This document shows positions 37,535-46,323 of a DNA stretch of 64,000 nt, one piece after another. The DNA comes from Roseomonas aerilata DSM 19363 (GTDB lineage: Bacteria; Pseudomonadota; Alphaproteobacteria; Acetobacterales; Acetobacteraceae). The stretch lies in the NCBI RefSeq assembly GCF_000711725.1, contig NZ_JONP01000004.1:124001-188000 (forward strand), given 5' to 3'. The position numbers and the translations under genes are program-made. The notes below the pieces were generated by a model that made no database searches, was not told where the DNA came from, and was given only the letters and a program-made list of their open reading frames with translations. The first letter of the stretch is position 1, and each line of letters starts with the position of its first letter.

Positions 37535-38254
37535 TCAGCTCTCGTGGACCGTGGTGAACTTGCCCTCGCCCTTCATGACGGCGGTGAAGGCACCCGGCTC
37601 ATGGATGTCGAAGACGATGATCGGAAGCTTGTTCTCGCGCGCGAGCGAGATGGCGGCCGCGTCCATGACCGCGAGGTCGCGCGCGAGCATGTCGTGATAG
37701 GTCAGCGCCTCGTAACGCTCAGCCAGCGGGTCCTTGCGGGGGTCGGCGGTATAGACGCCGTCCACCTGCGTGCCCTTCAGCAGCGCGTCGCAACCCATCT
37801 CGGCCGCGCGCAGGGCGGCGGCGGTGTCGGTCGTGAAGAAGGGGTTGCCCGTGCCGGCGGCGAAGATCACCACCCGCCCCTTCTCCATGTGCCGCACGGC
37901 GCGGCGGCGGATGAAGGGCTCGCAAAGGCTGGCCATGGGGATGGCGGACTGCACGCGGGTGGTGACGCCCGCCTTCTCCAGCGCGTTCTGCATGGCCAGT
38001 GCGTTGATCACGGTGGCCAGCATGCCCATGCCATCGGCCTGGGCCCGGTCCATCCCGGCGGCCGCGCCGGAGACACCGCGGAAGATGTTGCCCCCGCCGA
38101 TCACGAGGCCGACCTCGATCCCGAGCTGGGTGACCGCGAAGATGTCCTCGGCGATCGCGTTCACGGTCGTGGCGTCGAGACCGTAATTGCCCTTGCCCAT
38201 CAGGGCCTCGCCCGAAACCTTCAGCAGGACACGCTTGTAGCGGAGGCTTGTCAT
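37535..38254 (-). CDS. pyrH: UMP kinase
   Basis: PyrH phosphorylates UMP to UDP, feeding UTP and CTP (pyrG) synthesis. The 239-residue amino-acid-kinase-fold enzyme has [23 protein letters not shown], the [39 protein letters not shown] region and [21 protein letters not shown]. It lies between tsf and frr as in most bacteria, separated from tsf by a 170-base stretch rich in hairpins. Confidence 0.98.
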   Translation of the reverse strand: MTSLRYKRVLLKVSGEALMGKGNYGLDATTVNAIAEDIFAVTQLGIEVGLVIGGGNIFRGVSGAAAGMDRAQADGMGMLATVINALAMQNALEKAGVTTRVQSAIPMASLCEPFIRRRAVRHMEKGRVVIFAAGTGNPFFTTDTAAALRAAEMGCDALLKGTQVDGVYTADPRKDPLAERYEALTYHDMLARDLAVMDAAAISLARENKLPIIVFDIHEPGAFTAVMKGEGKFTTVHES

Positions 38255-38393
38255 TCTGTGCTGCGGTCCTGGAGGCTGGCGAGGTTAATCGCGCCCGGGC
38301 AGCCCGGCAAGGCGCCGTGGCCGGGAGCGTGGCGTCCGGCGCCGGGCGAGGATCACCCGGCGACGAACCGTTCCCCCCTGCGAGGAGGGGTGT

Positions 38394-38417
38394 GCCGGGC
38401 GCGGAGGAGCGCCCGGC
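38394..38417 (-). terminator. Hairpin downstream of tsf
   Basis: A perfect 9-bp stem GCCGGGCGC (38394-38402) / GCGCCCGGC (38409-38417) with a 6-base loop begins eight bases after the tsf stop on the minus strand. There is no T-run. A second smaller hairpin (CCCCT/AGGGG, about 38374-38390) follows. They may partly terminate the rpsB-tsf transcript before pyrH or shield its 3' end. Confidence 0.45.
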
Positions 38418-38424
38418 GGGCCGG

Positions 38425-39339
38425 TCAGCCGGCGGTGCCGGCGGCGGCGGCGACCTCGGCGGCGAAGTCGCTCGTCTCCTTCTCGATGCCCTCGCCGAGC
38501 TGGAAGCGGGCGAAGCCCGTCAGCTTGGCGCCGGACTTCTGGACGACGGCCTTCACGCGGCTCTCGCCGTCATGCACCCAGACCTGCTCCAGCAGCACCA
38601 CTTCCTCGTAGTACTTGCGGATGCGGCCCTCGACCATCTTCTCGATGACCGCAGGGGGCTTGCCGGAGGCTTGGGCCTGCTCGGTCAGCACCGCGCGCTC
38701 ACGGTCCAGCGCCGAGCTGTCCACCGCGGAGATGTCGAGCGCGTCCGGCCGGGCGGCCGCGACGTGCATGCCGATCTGCCGGCCGAGTGTGAGGATCGTG
38801 TCCCCGCCATCCGCGGCCTCGAGGGCGGCCAGGACGCCGATCTTGCCCAGGCCCGGCTTCACCGCGCTGTGGACGTAGGTGGCGACGGCGCCCGAGGGCA
38901 CCGAGAGCACGCGGGCGCGGCGGATCGTCATGTTCTCGCCAATCGTGGCAATCAGGCGGGTCAGCTCCTCGGCGACCGTGTGGCCGGCGCCCGGATACTG
39001 CGCGCCCTTCAGCGCCTCCACGTCCTCGCCGGCCTCGAGGGCGATCTGCGCGACCGTCTGGACGAAGCCCTGGAACCCCTCGTTACGGGCAACGAAGTCG
39101 GTCTCGGCATTCACCTCGACCATCGCGGCCTTCGTGCCGGCGGCGGCGACGCCGATCAGGCCCTCGGCGGCCACGCGGCCGGACTTCTTGGCGGCGGAGG
39201 AAAGTCCCTTCTTGCGCAGCCAGTCGATCGCCGCCTCGGAGTCGCCGTTGCTCTCCACGAGGGCCTTCTTGACGTCCATCATGCCCGCGCCGGTCTTCTC
39301 GCGCAGGTCGCGCACCATGGCTGCCGTGATCTCGGCCAT
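38425..39339 (-). CDS. tsf: Elongation factor Ts
   Basis: EF-Ts exchanges GDP on EF-Tu. The 304-residue product begins with [20 protein letters not shown], the family hallmark (UBA-like N-terminal domain), followed by [19 protein letters not shown] and the [14 protein letters not shown] core. Two coiled subdomains follow. It is paired with rpsB upstream, with a 157-base, hairpin-rich spacer. Confidence 0.98.
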   Translation of the reverse strand: MAEITAAMVRDLREKTGAGMMDVKKALVESNGDSEAAIDWLRKKGLSSAAKKSGRVAAEGLIGVAAAGTKAAMVEVNAETDFVARNEGFQGFVQTVAQIALEAGEDVEALKGAQYPGAGHTVAEELTRLIATIGENMTIRRARVLSVPSGAVATYVHSAVKPGLGKIGVLAALEAADGGDTILTLGRQIGMHVAAARPDALDISAVDSSALDRERAVLTEQAQASGKPPAVIEKMVEGRIRKYYEEVVLLEQVWVHDGESRVKAVVQKSGAKLTGFARFQLGEGIEKETSDFAAEVAAAAGTAG

Positions 39340-39461
39340 CTGTCTCTATCCCGTCTTCTGGCATGCCGGCCCGGCCGGGCGTACCCGGGACGTTGTGGCG
39401 CGGCGTGTATGCGATACGCCGGGGCGGCCATGCCACCCCGGCGCGATCAGTTCATTGCGAG

Positions 39462-39485
39462 CCCGCGCGGTCCGGCCCGCGCGGG
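39462..39485 (-). promoter_or_regulatory. Hairpin in the rpsB-tsf spacer
   Basis: CCCGCGCGG (39462-39470) pairs perfectly with CCGCGCGGG (39477-39485), loop TCCGGC, twelve bases after the rpsB stop. A further stem (39418-39424 with 39436-39442) follows in the direction of tsf. With no T-run, partial termination or mRNA processing to set the S2:EF-Ts ratio is possible, not shown. Confidence 0.4.
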
Positions 39486-39496
39486 GGTCGCGGCGA

Positions 39497-40426
39497 TCAG
39501 CCCGCCTGGTTGGCGTCCGCGCCCTCGACGCCCGAGGCCGGGCTGGACTGCGCGTTCTCGAGCGCCGGGCCGGCCGCGGCGTCGGGGCCGCCCACGGACT
39601 CGGGGATGCTCTCGGCGAAGATGCCGACGCCCTCGGTCGAGGCGATGTCGTTCGGCACGGAGGGCAGCGCCTCGTCGTCCGGCAGGGCGTCGACCGGCAG
39701 GTCCGCCTGGGCGCCGACATCGATGCCGGAGTTGGACAGCTCGGCCGAGATGCCGTCGAACACGGCGGCCGCCATCATGTCGCAGTAGAGGTTGATGGCG
39801 CGGATCGCGTCGTCATTGCCCGGGATCGGGAAGGCGACGCCCGAGGGGTCGGCGTTGGAGTCGCAGACGGCGATCACGGGGATGCCGAGCTTGTTGGCCT
39901 CCTCGATCGCCAGCTTCTCCTTGATCGTGTCGATCACGAAGATCACGTCGGGCAGGCCGCCCATCTCGCGGATGCCGCCGAGCGCGCGGTCGAGCTTCTC
40001 CTTCTCGCGCGTCAGCATCAGGATCTCCTTCTTGGTGAGACCCTGGGTGTTGCCGCCGAGCTGCTCGTCCATCTGCTTCAGGCGCTTGATGGAGCCGGTG
40101 ATGGTCTTCCAGTTCGTGAGCATGCCGCCGAGCCAGCGGTGGTTCACGTAGTACTGGCCGCAGCGGGTCGCGGCCTCGGCCACGTAGTCCGCCGCCGCCT
40201 TCTTGGTGCCCACGAAGAGCACGCGGCCGCCGCCGGCCACCACGTCGCGCACGGTGCGGAGCGCACGGTCGAGCATGGGGACGGTCTGCTGCAGGTCGAG
40301 GATGTGGACCTGGTTGCGGACACCGAAGATGTAGGGGGCCATCTTCGGGTTCCACCGGCGGGTGTGGTGGCCGAAGTGGACGCCGGCCTCGAGCAGGCCG
40401 CGCAGGGTAACGTCGGGCATCGCCAT
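39497..40426 (-). CDS. rpsB: 30S ribosomal protein S2
   Basis: S2 joins the head-body interface of the 30S subunit late in assembly. The 309-residue protein starts [20 protein letters not shown] and carries [33 protein letters not shown] and the [25 protein letters not shown] segment. After the normal end (about residue 240) there is an acidic, Ala/Pro-rich tail of ~65 residues, seen in several alphaproteobacteria. ATG 40426 has AAGGAA about eight bases upstream. A structured leader precedes it. Confidence 0.97.
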   Translation of the reverse strand: MAMPDVTLRGLLEAGVHFGHHTRRWNPKMAPYIFGVRNQVHILDLQQTVPMLDRALRTVRDVVAGGGRVLFVGTKKAAADYVAEAATRCGQYYVNHRWLGGMLTNWKTITGSIKRLKQMDEQLGGNTQGLTKKEILMLTREKEKLDRALGGIREMGGLPDVIFVIDTIKEKLAIEEANKLGIPVIAVCDSNADPSGVAFPIPGNDDAIRAINLYCDMMAAAVFDGISAELSNSGIDVGAQADLPVDALPDDEALPSVPNDIASTEGVGIFAESIPESVGGPDAAAGPALENAQSSPASGVEGADANQAG

Positions 40427-40477
40427 GTGGCGGTTCCTTCTTCCGATTGATCCGGTTAGGCCTCCGCGGCGCTGTAC

Positions 40478-40514
40478 CCCCGTGCGACATTTTCCCTGTG
40501 GGAAAAGTCGGGGG
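40478..40514 (-). promoter_or_regulatory. Long hairpin in the rpsB 5' leader
   Basis: An imperfect stem of about 15 bp lies 52-88 bases upstream of the rpsB ATG. Its core is TTTTCCC (40490-40496) / GGGAAAA (40500-40506) with a TGT loop, extended by CGAC/GTCG and CCCC/GGGG with small bulges. No T-run follows on either strand. Ribosomal protein S2 is known to feed back on its own leader in other bacteria, so this is a candidate autoregulatory RNA. Confidence 0.45.
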
Positions 40515-40687
40515 ACCGGACCCTGCCGCTTATCTCGGAAGGGCGCACCGCGTGCGGATTTGCCGGGCATGGAGAAGCCCCCGTGCCCGGCGCGCGGCAT
40601 ATGGCACGCGGCGCCCGCCCGGGCAAGGGCGCGCCACCCCGTTGCGGCGCAGCCCTGCCTTGTTGCGCCGGCCCAAGCGGAGCCCGC

Positions 40688-41233
40688 TCAGACGGTGAAG
40701 GCGGCCTCCAGCCGCTTCAGCATCGCCTGCTCGGTAGGGGAGACCTTGCTCACCAGCCCGAGGAAGCCGCCCGCGGCCTCCGCCACCTGGTGCGCGCGCG
40801 CCATGACGTCCTTGTGCAGCGCCATACGAGCCTCGGGCGCCAGAGCGCGGACGTAATCCGCCCAGGTGGCGAGCAGGTCGGCCGGCGGGTGCTGGGCCAG
40901 CCAGTGGTCGAGCAGGTTGTGCGCGGCGCTGCCCGCGGGAATGCCGGCCCTATCGGCGGCGGAGAGCACCGCCTGGCGTTCCTCCCGCTGCGGCGCCCCG
41001 TCCGCCCAGGCGACGAGGACGAGCGGGGCCAGGGAGAGAGCGGTCAGCGCGTTCGCGCCGATGCCGTGGGCGGCAAGACGCTCGAGCACGGCCGGATCCT
41101 GAATGCCGGTGCCGGAGGCGGGTGACTGGCCGCTCTCCTCGGGGTGCAGGCGGCGGATCGCCTCGGCGTTCTCGCGGGCGAAGAAGGCCTCCTCCAGGGC
41201 CTTGCGGCGCTCGTCCAGAAAGTCGTGACTCAT
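40688..41233 (-). CDS. TerB-like helical protein, function unknown
   Basis: The 181-residue protein is not confidently recognised. It appears all-helical. The segment ALTALSLAPLVLVAWADGAPQREERQAVLSAADRAG resembles the acidic, helical repeats of TerB (tellurite-resistance)-like proteins, with WADG and a following EER. The N-terminus is charged (SHDFLDERRKALEEAFFARENAE). ATG 41233 is chosen because GGAGG lies five bases upstream; a GTG at 41248 is possible. It is 262 bases from the rpsB start and probably a separate unit. No membrane segment or signal peptide is visible. Confidence 0.6.
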   Translation of the reverse strand: MSHDFLDERRKALEEAFFARENAEAIRRLHPEESGQSPASGTGIQDPAVLERLAAHGIGANALTALSLAPLVLVAWADGAPQREERQAVLSAADRAGIPAGSAAHNLLDHWLAQHPPADLLATWADYVRALAPEARMALHKDVMARAHQVAEAAGGFLGLVSKVSPTEQAMLKRLEAAFTV

Positions 41234-41407
41234 GGCATCCTCCAGCACTGGGTCATTGCCCTTGTGGGCATCGAAAGAAGGATAGGGGGTGCGCCGGCCG
41301 GCTCCAATGCCGCCCCCTCACGGCGGTTGTCACGCCGGGTCCCGTTCTGCCACCCTTTCACAGGGCAGGACGCCGGCAACAGGCGCCGCCCGACGGGAGG
41401 ATATCCG

Positions 41408-42391
41408 ATGGCCAGGCACGCGCAGGGGCCCCTGCCCCGCCGAACCCTTCTCGCGCTCGGCGCCGCGGGGCTGGGGAGGCCGGCCCTTGCCCAATCCGGC
41501 TTTCCCAACAGGCCCATTCGGCTGCTCGTGCCCTGGCCGCCCGGCGGCTCGGCCGACGCGCAGCTCCGCTCCCTCGCCGATGTCGCGACGAAGCTCCTCG
41601 GGCAGCCCGTGCTTGTCGAGAACCGCTCCGGCGCCCGCGGGCTGCTCGCGGCGCAGGCGCTGCTCCAGGCGGCGCCTGACGGCTACACCCTTGCCCAGCA
41701 CCACCTCTCGGTCCTGCGCCACCCCTTCATGACCAAGGCCCGGTCCTGGGACCCGGTGGCGGACTTCACCCCGGTCCTAGGGCTGACCGGCTGGCTCTTT
41801 GGCGTCGTCGTGCGGGCGGACAGCCCGATCCAGGACTGGGCCGGCTACGTGGCGACCGCCAAAGCAAGGCCGGGGCGGATGACCTACTCGACCAGCGGCA
41901 TCGGCACGAGCAACCACATCGCCATGGAGGACATCTGCTCGCGGCTTGGCCTGGAGATGGTCCACGTCCCCTTCCGCGGCACAACCGAGGGCGTGACGGC
42001 CTTGCTGGGCGGGCAGATCGACAGCATCGCCGATAGCTCCGCCTGGGTGCCGCAGGTCGAATCCGGCGCCTTCCGCCTCATCTGCGTCTGGTCGCCGGAG
42101 CGAGCCGCACGCTTCCCCGCCGTGCCGACCCTGAGGGAACTCGGCGTGGACGTGGTCGTCACCTCGCCCTACGGCATCGCGGGGCCCAGGGGCATGGACC
42201 CCGGCGTGGTGCGGGTGCTGCACGACGCGCTGAAGGAGGCGCTGATGAGCCCGGAGAACACGGCCATCCGCGAGCGCTGGGACATGCCGCTCGCCTATCT
42301 CGACACCGCCGCCTACCGCGACTTCATCGCCGAGCGCGTCGCCTATGAGCGCGAGATGGTCGGCAAGCTGAGGCTCAGCATCGACAGCTAG
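41408..42391 (+). CDS. Tripartite tricarboxylate transporter receptor (Bug family), copy 1
   Basis: Bug proteins are periplasmic solute receptors, typically for tricarboxylates or other carboxylic acids, working with TctAB membrane subunits that are often encoded elsewhere. The 327-residue product has a signal peptide (about 1-23, RRTLLALGAAGLGRPALAQ with twin arginine), then PIRLLVPWPPGGSADAQLR, NRSGARGLLAAQALLQA, the TYSTSGIGTSNH loop and the typical GVTALLGGQIDSIADSS. GGGAGG sits about eight bases before ATG 41408. No transporter gene neighbours it. Confidence 0.9.
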   Translation: MARHAQGPLPRRTLLALGAAGLGRPALAQSGFPNRPIRLLVPWPPGGSADAQLRSLADVATKLLGQPVLVENRSGARGLLAAQALLQAAPDGYTLAQHHLSVLRHPFMTKARSWDPVADFTPVLGLTGWLFGVVVRADSPIQDWAGYVATAKARPGRMTYSTSGIGTSNHIAMEDICSRLGLEMVHVPFRGTTEGVTALLGGQIDSIADSSAWVPQVESGAFRLICVWSPERAARFPAVPTLRELGVDVVVTSPYGIAGPRGMDPGVVRVLHDALKEALMSPENTAIRERWDMPLAYLDTAAYRDFIAERVAYEREMVGKLRLSIDS

Positions 42392-42496
42392 AGGGCCTTC
42401 AGAAGCGAACCCCTCACAGGAGATCCGGATCCGGGAGGCGCCGGGAAGACATGCGGGCGGAGGACGCGGCGAACGGGGCTGCGCCGGACGCCGGCA

Positions 42497-42667
42497 TCAA
42501 CCCTGCGACCTGCCCGTCTCCGAAGCTCTCTCGGTCTCCATCACGACCGGCCAGTCGAGGACGTACTCGAAAAGGATGAGAGCAGCCACGGCGGCAACGG
42601 TCACCACCGCCAGGGCCAGGCTCGATCCCGGGTGTGAGACCCGCCACCAGGGAGAAAAGAGGTCCAT
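42497..42667 (-). CDS. Small single-span membrane protein (56 residues)
   Basis: This ORF lies in an otherwise empty 419-base gap between the Bug receptor and dnaE. ATG 42667 has GGAGG six bases upstream. The product begins MDLFSPWWRVSHPGS, then has one clear membrane helix (SLALAVVTVAAVAALILFEY, about residues 16-35) and a short charged tail. It matches no family I recognise, but the Shine-Dalgarno, the hydrophobic span and the flanking charges argue for a real gene. It is upstream of nothing on its strand except dnaE's antisense region, so its function is unknown. The rest of the gap (42392-42496, 42668-42810) shows nothing I can name. Confidence 0.55.
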   Translation of the reverse strand: MDLFSPWWRVSHPGSSLALAVVTVAAVAALILFEYVLDWPVVMETERASETGRSQG

Positions 42668-42810
42668 GACAGCCTCCAGGCTTGATCGGCGCGGAACCCC
42701 GATAGCACCCGTCCAGCTCCCTCTTCAGCTGCGGGGGCATCGGGAAAACAGGTTATCAACCGTTCCCGCCGAATGCCACAAATGCCTGCGCCGGTGCGGC
42801 TGAGACGCCT

Positions 42811-45800
42811 TCAGGCCGCCTCCACCGCCTCCACGCCCGGGATCACCTTCATCGCCTGGGCCAGCCGGGGCGAGACGTTCCAGCGGCCGGGCAGGGTCAG
42901 CTCCACCTCCTGACCGGGCCCGGTGCGGGGGATGAGGATGACCTCCCCCCTGCCCTTCCCTTCCCGCTCCAGCAGGGCACGGAGGGCGTCGATCGCCTCC
43001 ATCGCCGCCACCTCGATCCGCAGGCCCTGGCCGATGGACTGGGCCGCGCGCTCCAGCGGCTCGCAGTCTAGCGCGGTGAGGCGCACGGCCTCGCCATCCA
43101 CCCGCACCTCGGCGGAGAAGATCACGGCGTTGCCCTCCACCAGCATCTCCCGGCACTTGCCGAGGATCTCGGAGAAGCAGGTGACCTCCGTGCTGCCGCT
43201 GGCGTCCGAGATGCGGATCCAGGCCATGCGGCTGCCGGTCTTCGTCGTGCGCTCCTTCGCGCCGATAATGGTGCCGGCGAGCTTCAGCCGCCCCGCGCCG
43301 GCCTGGGCACGCTCCGTCATCTTCGCGATGGGGCAGACGTTCAGCTTGCGCAGCGTGTCGATATAGGTGTCGAGCGGATGGGCGGAGAGGTGGAAGCCGA
43401 TCGCCTCCGCCTCCTTCTCCAGCCGGTCGAGCTGCGGCCAGTCCGGCATGTCCCGCAGCCGCAGCGGCGGCGTATCCGCGGAGGCGCCGGGCGCACCGAA
43501 AAGGCCGATCTGCGCGCTGCCCCGGTCCTCGGCGGCGGCCTGGGCGCGACGAAGGATCCCTTCAGCCCCCTCGGTCACCCGCGCGCGGTTGGGGTCCAGG
43601 CATTCGAAGGCACCGGCGCGGGCGAGGTTCTCCACCTGCATCTTGTTGAGCTGCTTCGGGTCCACGCGGTCCGCGAAGTCAGAGAGGGAGCGGAAGGGCC
43701 CGCCCTCCCCGCGCACGCGCACGAGGTCCTGCATGGCGGCGAGGCCCACGCGCTTCACGGCGGCCAGCGCGAAGCGGATCGACTCCACCTGCCTGCCGTC
43801 CTCCCCCTCCTGCACCTCCACCGTGAACTCGGCGGCGCTGCGGTTCACGTCCGGCGGCAGCACCTTGATGCCGAGGCGGGACGCCTCCTGCAGGTGGGAG
43901 GCGAGCTTGTCGGTATTCGCCATGTCGAGCGTCATGGAGGCCGCGAGGAAGGCGACGGTGTGGTTCGCCTTCAGCCAGGCCGTCTGGTACGAGACGAGCG
44001 CGTAGGCGGCGGCGTGCGACTTGTTGAAGCCGTACTCCGCGAAACGCTCCATCAGGTCGAAGATCTCGCCGGCCTTGTCGTTCGGGATGCCGCGCGCCGT
44101 CGCGCCCTCCACGAAGATCGCGCGCTGGGCCTGCATCTCCGAACGGATCTTCTTGCCCATGGCGCGGCGCAGCAGATCGGCGCCGCCGAGCGAGTAGCCC
44201 GCCAGCTCCTGGCTGATCTGCATCACCTGCTCCTGGTAGACCAGGATGCCGTAGGTCTCCTCAACCAGCGGGCGCATCGCAGGGTGCACGGGTTCCCAGG
44301 GCTCGCCGTGCTTGCGCGCGCAATAGGCCGGGATGTTCGCCATCGGGCCCGGGCGGTAGAGCGAGACGGCGGCGATCAGGTCCTCGAAGCGGTCCGGGCG
44401 CATCATGCGGAGGCAGTCCCGCATACCCTGGCCTTCGAACTGGAACACGCCCGCCGCATCGCCCTTCGCCAACATGGCGTAGGTCTTGGCGTCGTCCAGC
44501 GGGATGGTGGTCAGGTCCACGTTGATCCCCTGGCCCTTGAGGATGTTCACCGCGCGCTCGAGCACCGTGAGCGTCTTCAGGCCGAGGAAGTCGAACTTTA
44601 CCAGTGACGCGCTCTCGACGTATTTCATCGAGTACTGCGTCACCAGCATGTCGCTCCGCGGATCGCGGTAGAGCGGCACGATCTCGATCAGCGGCTTGCG
44701 CCCGATCACCACGCCCGCGGCATGGGTGGAGGCGTTGCGGTAGAGGCCTTCGAGCTGCAGGCCCGTATGCATGAGACGATCGACGTTCTCGTCGGTCTCG
44801 CGCATCTCCTTCAGCCGCGGCTCGCCGTCCAGCGCCTCCTGGAGCGTCGGCGGCTTGGCGGCGTTGAAGGGGATCAGCTCCGCGATGCGATTCACCTGGC
44901 CGTAGGGCATGCCCATGACGCGGCCGACGTCGCGCACCACCGCCTTCGCCTGCAAGCGGCCAAAGGTGATGATCTGGCCAACGCGATCCTCCCCGTACTC
45001 GCGGCGCACGTACTGGATCACCTCTTCCCGGCGGTCCTGGCAGAAGTCGATGTCGAAGTCGGGCATCGAGACGCGCTCGGGGTTCAGGAAGCGCTCGAAG
45101 AGCAGCCCGAAGCGGAGCGGGTCAAGGTCGGTGATCAGCAGCGCCCAGGCGGCGACGGAGCCCGCGCCCGATCCGCGCCCCGGTCCCACGGGGATGCCCT
45201 GCTCCTTCGCCCACTGGATGAAGTCGGCGACGATGAGGAAGTAGCCGGAGAACCCCATCTTCTCGATGATGCCCAGCTCGAAGTCGAGGCGCTCCCGGTA
45301 CTCCGGGCGCTTCTCCTCGGGCGTGCCCTGGGCGTCGAGGCGACCCTCCAGCCCGCGCGTCGCCATGTCGCGCACGGTCTCGGCCTCGGTCATGCCGGGC
45401 TGCACCTTCGGGCAGATAGGCAGCTCCGGCTTCTTCGTCTCCGCCATCACGGCGCAGCGGCGGGCGATGGCCAGCGTGTTGTCGCAGGCCTCCGGCAGGT
45501 CGGAGAACAGGGCACGCATGGCGGCCGGCGGCTTGAACCAGTGCTCGGGCGTCAGGCGCCGCCGGTCGGGCTCGGCGAGGGTCCGGCCCTCGGCGATGCA
45601 GAGCAGGGCGTCATGCGCCTCGTGCCCCGCCTCGGTCGCGAAATACACGTCGTTTGCGGCGACGATCGGCACGGCCGCGGCATCGGCCAGCGCCAGCAGG
45701 CCCGGCTCCACCGCCCGGTCGCGCTCGGTGCCGTGGCGGGTGAGCTCCACCGCCAGGTTGTCGCTATAGGCCTCGCGCAGCGCGGCCAGCAGCCCCTCTG

Positions 45801-46269
45801 CCATCGGGCGCCGCCCCTCGGCCAGTAGGCGCCCGAGCGGGCCGAGGGTGCCGCCCGTCAGCAGGAAGATTCCCTCCGCATGGGAGCGGAGCTGGTCGAG
45901 GTTGATCGCGGGCTTGCCCGAGGGGTCCTCCCCCAGCCAGCCGAGCGAGGACAGCCGCTGGAGGTTCTGCAGCCCCTCCCCGTTCATCGCGAGCGCCACC
46001 ACCGGATCGGGCGGCAGCCGGGCCGCCTCGGGCCGCTCCGGCTCCTTCGCGCGGGCCAGCCAGAGCTGGCAGCCAATGATGGGCTGCACCCCCTCCTTCG
46101 TGGCGTACTGGCTGAACTCGAGCGCGCCGAACATGGTGGCCGTGTCAGTCAGCGCCAGCGCGGGCATCCCCGCCTTGCGGGCCAGGCCCGGAAGCTTGTC
46201 GGCCTTGATGGCGCCCTCCGCCAGCGAGTAGGCGGAGTGGACATGGAGGTGCACGAAGCTGGAGGGCAT
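42811..46269 (-). CDS. dnaE: DNA polymerase III subunit alpha
   Basis: DnaE is the replicative polymerase catalytic subunit. The 1152-residue product shows the N-terminal PHP domain (FVHLHVHSAYSLAEGAIK), the polymerase site VSMPDFDIDFCQDRREEV with catalytic aspartates, and GPGRGSGAGSVAAWALLITDLDPLRFGLLFERFLNPER upstream of it. A helix-hairpin-helix and OB-fold tail follows (PLDTYIDTLRKLNV, VRLTALDCE). ATG 46269 gives the normal start. This is the DnaE1 type, not the ImuC/DnaE2 of mutagenic SOS cassettes: no imuA or imuB is nearby. Confidence 0.97.
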   Translation of the reverse strand: MPSSFVHLHVHSAYSLAEGAIKADKLPGLARKAGMPALALTDTATMFGALEFSQYATKEGVQPIIGCQLWLARAKEPERPEAARLPPDPVVALAMNGEGLQNLQRLSSLGWLGEDPSGKPAINLDQLRSHAEGIFLLTGGTLGPLGRLLAEGRRPMAEGLLAALREAYSDNLAVELTRHGTERDRAVEPGLLALADAAAVPIVAANDVYFATEAGHEAHDALLCIAEGRTLAEPDRRRLTPEHWFKPPAAMRALFSDLPEACDNTLAIARRCAVMAETKKPELPICPKVQPGMTEAETVRDMATRGLEGRLDAQGTPEEKRPEYRERLDFELGIIEKMGFSGYFLIVADFIQWAKEQGIPVGPGRGSGAGSVAAWALLITDLDPLRFGLLFERFLNPERVSMPDFDIDFCQDRREEVIQYVRREYGEDRVGQIITFGRLQAKAVVRDVGRVMGMPYGQVNRIAELIPFNAAKPPTLQEALDGEPRLKEMRETDENVDRLMHTGLQLEGLYRNASTHAAGVVIGRKPLIEIVPLYRDPRSDMLVTQYSMKYVESASLVKFDFLGLKTLTVLERAVNILKGQGINVDLTTIPLDDAKTYAMLAKGDAAGVFQFEGQGMRDCLRMMRPDRFEDLIAAVSLYRPGPMANIPAYCARKHGEPWEPVHPAMRPLVEETYGILVYQEQVMQISQELAGYSLGGADLLRRAMGKKIRSEMQAQRAIFVEGATARGIPNDKAGEIFDLMERFAEYGFNKSHAAAYALVSYQTAWLKANHTVAFLAASMTLDMANTDKLASHLQEASRLGIKVLPPDVNRSAAEFTVEVQEGEDGRQVESIRFALAAVKRVGLAAMQDLVRVRGEGGPFRSLSDFADRVDPKQLNKMQVENLARAGAFECLDPNRARVTEGAEGILRRAQAAAEDRGSAQIGLFGAPGASADTPPLRLRDMPDWPQLDRLEKEAEAIGFHLSAHPLDTYIDTLRKLNVCPIAKMTERAQAGAGRLKLAGTIIGAKERTTKTGSRMAWIRISDASGSTEVTCFSEILGKCREMLVEGNAVIFSAEVRVDGEAVRLTALDCEPLERAAQSIGQGLRIEVAAMEAIDALRALLEREGKGRGEVILIPRTGPGQEVELTLPGRWNVSPRLAQAMKVIPGVEAVEAA

Positions 46270-46323
46270 CCCCCGAATATAGGTGAGGAACGCCCGATTC
46301 GCGCCGCGTCGTGAGCGGAACGA

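Noticed and set aside
42414-42740. 108-codon minus-strand frame between the Bug receptor and dnaE
   Set aside because: It overlaps the better-supported 56-residue membrane protein in another frame, and its composition is Gly/Pro/Arg-rich and unstructured.
42811-46269. dnaE as the SOS mutasome polymerase (DnaE2/ImuC)
   Set aside because: Length and PHP domain fit DnaE1, and imuA/imuB are absent beside it; no GAAC-N7-GAAC box was seen upstream.
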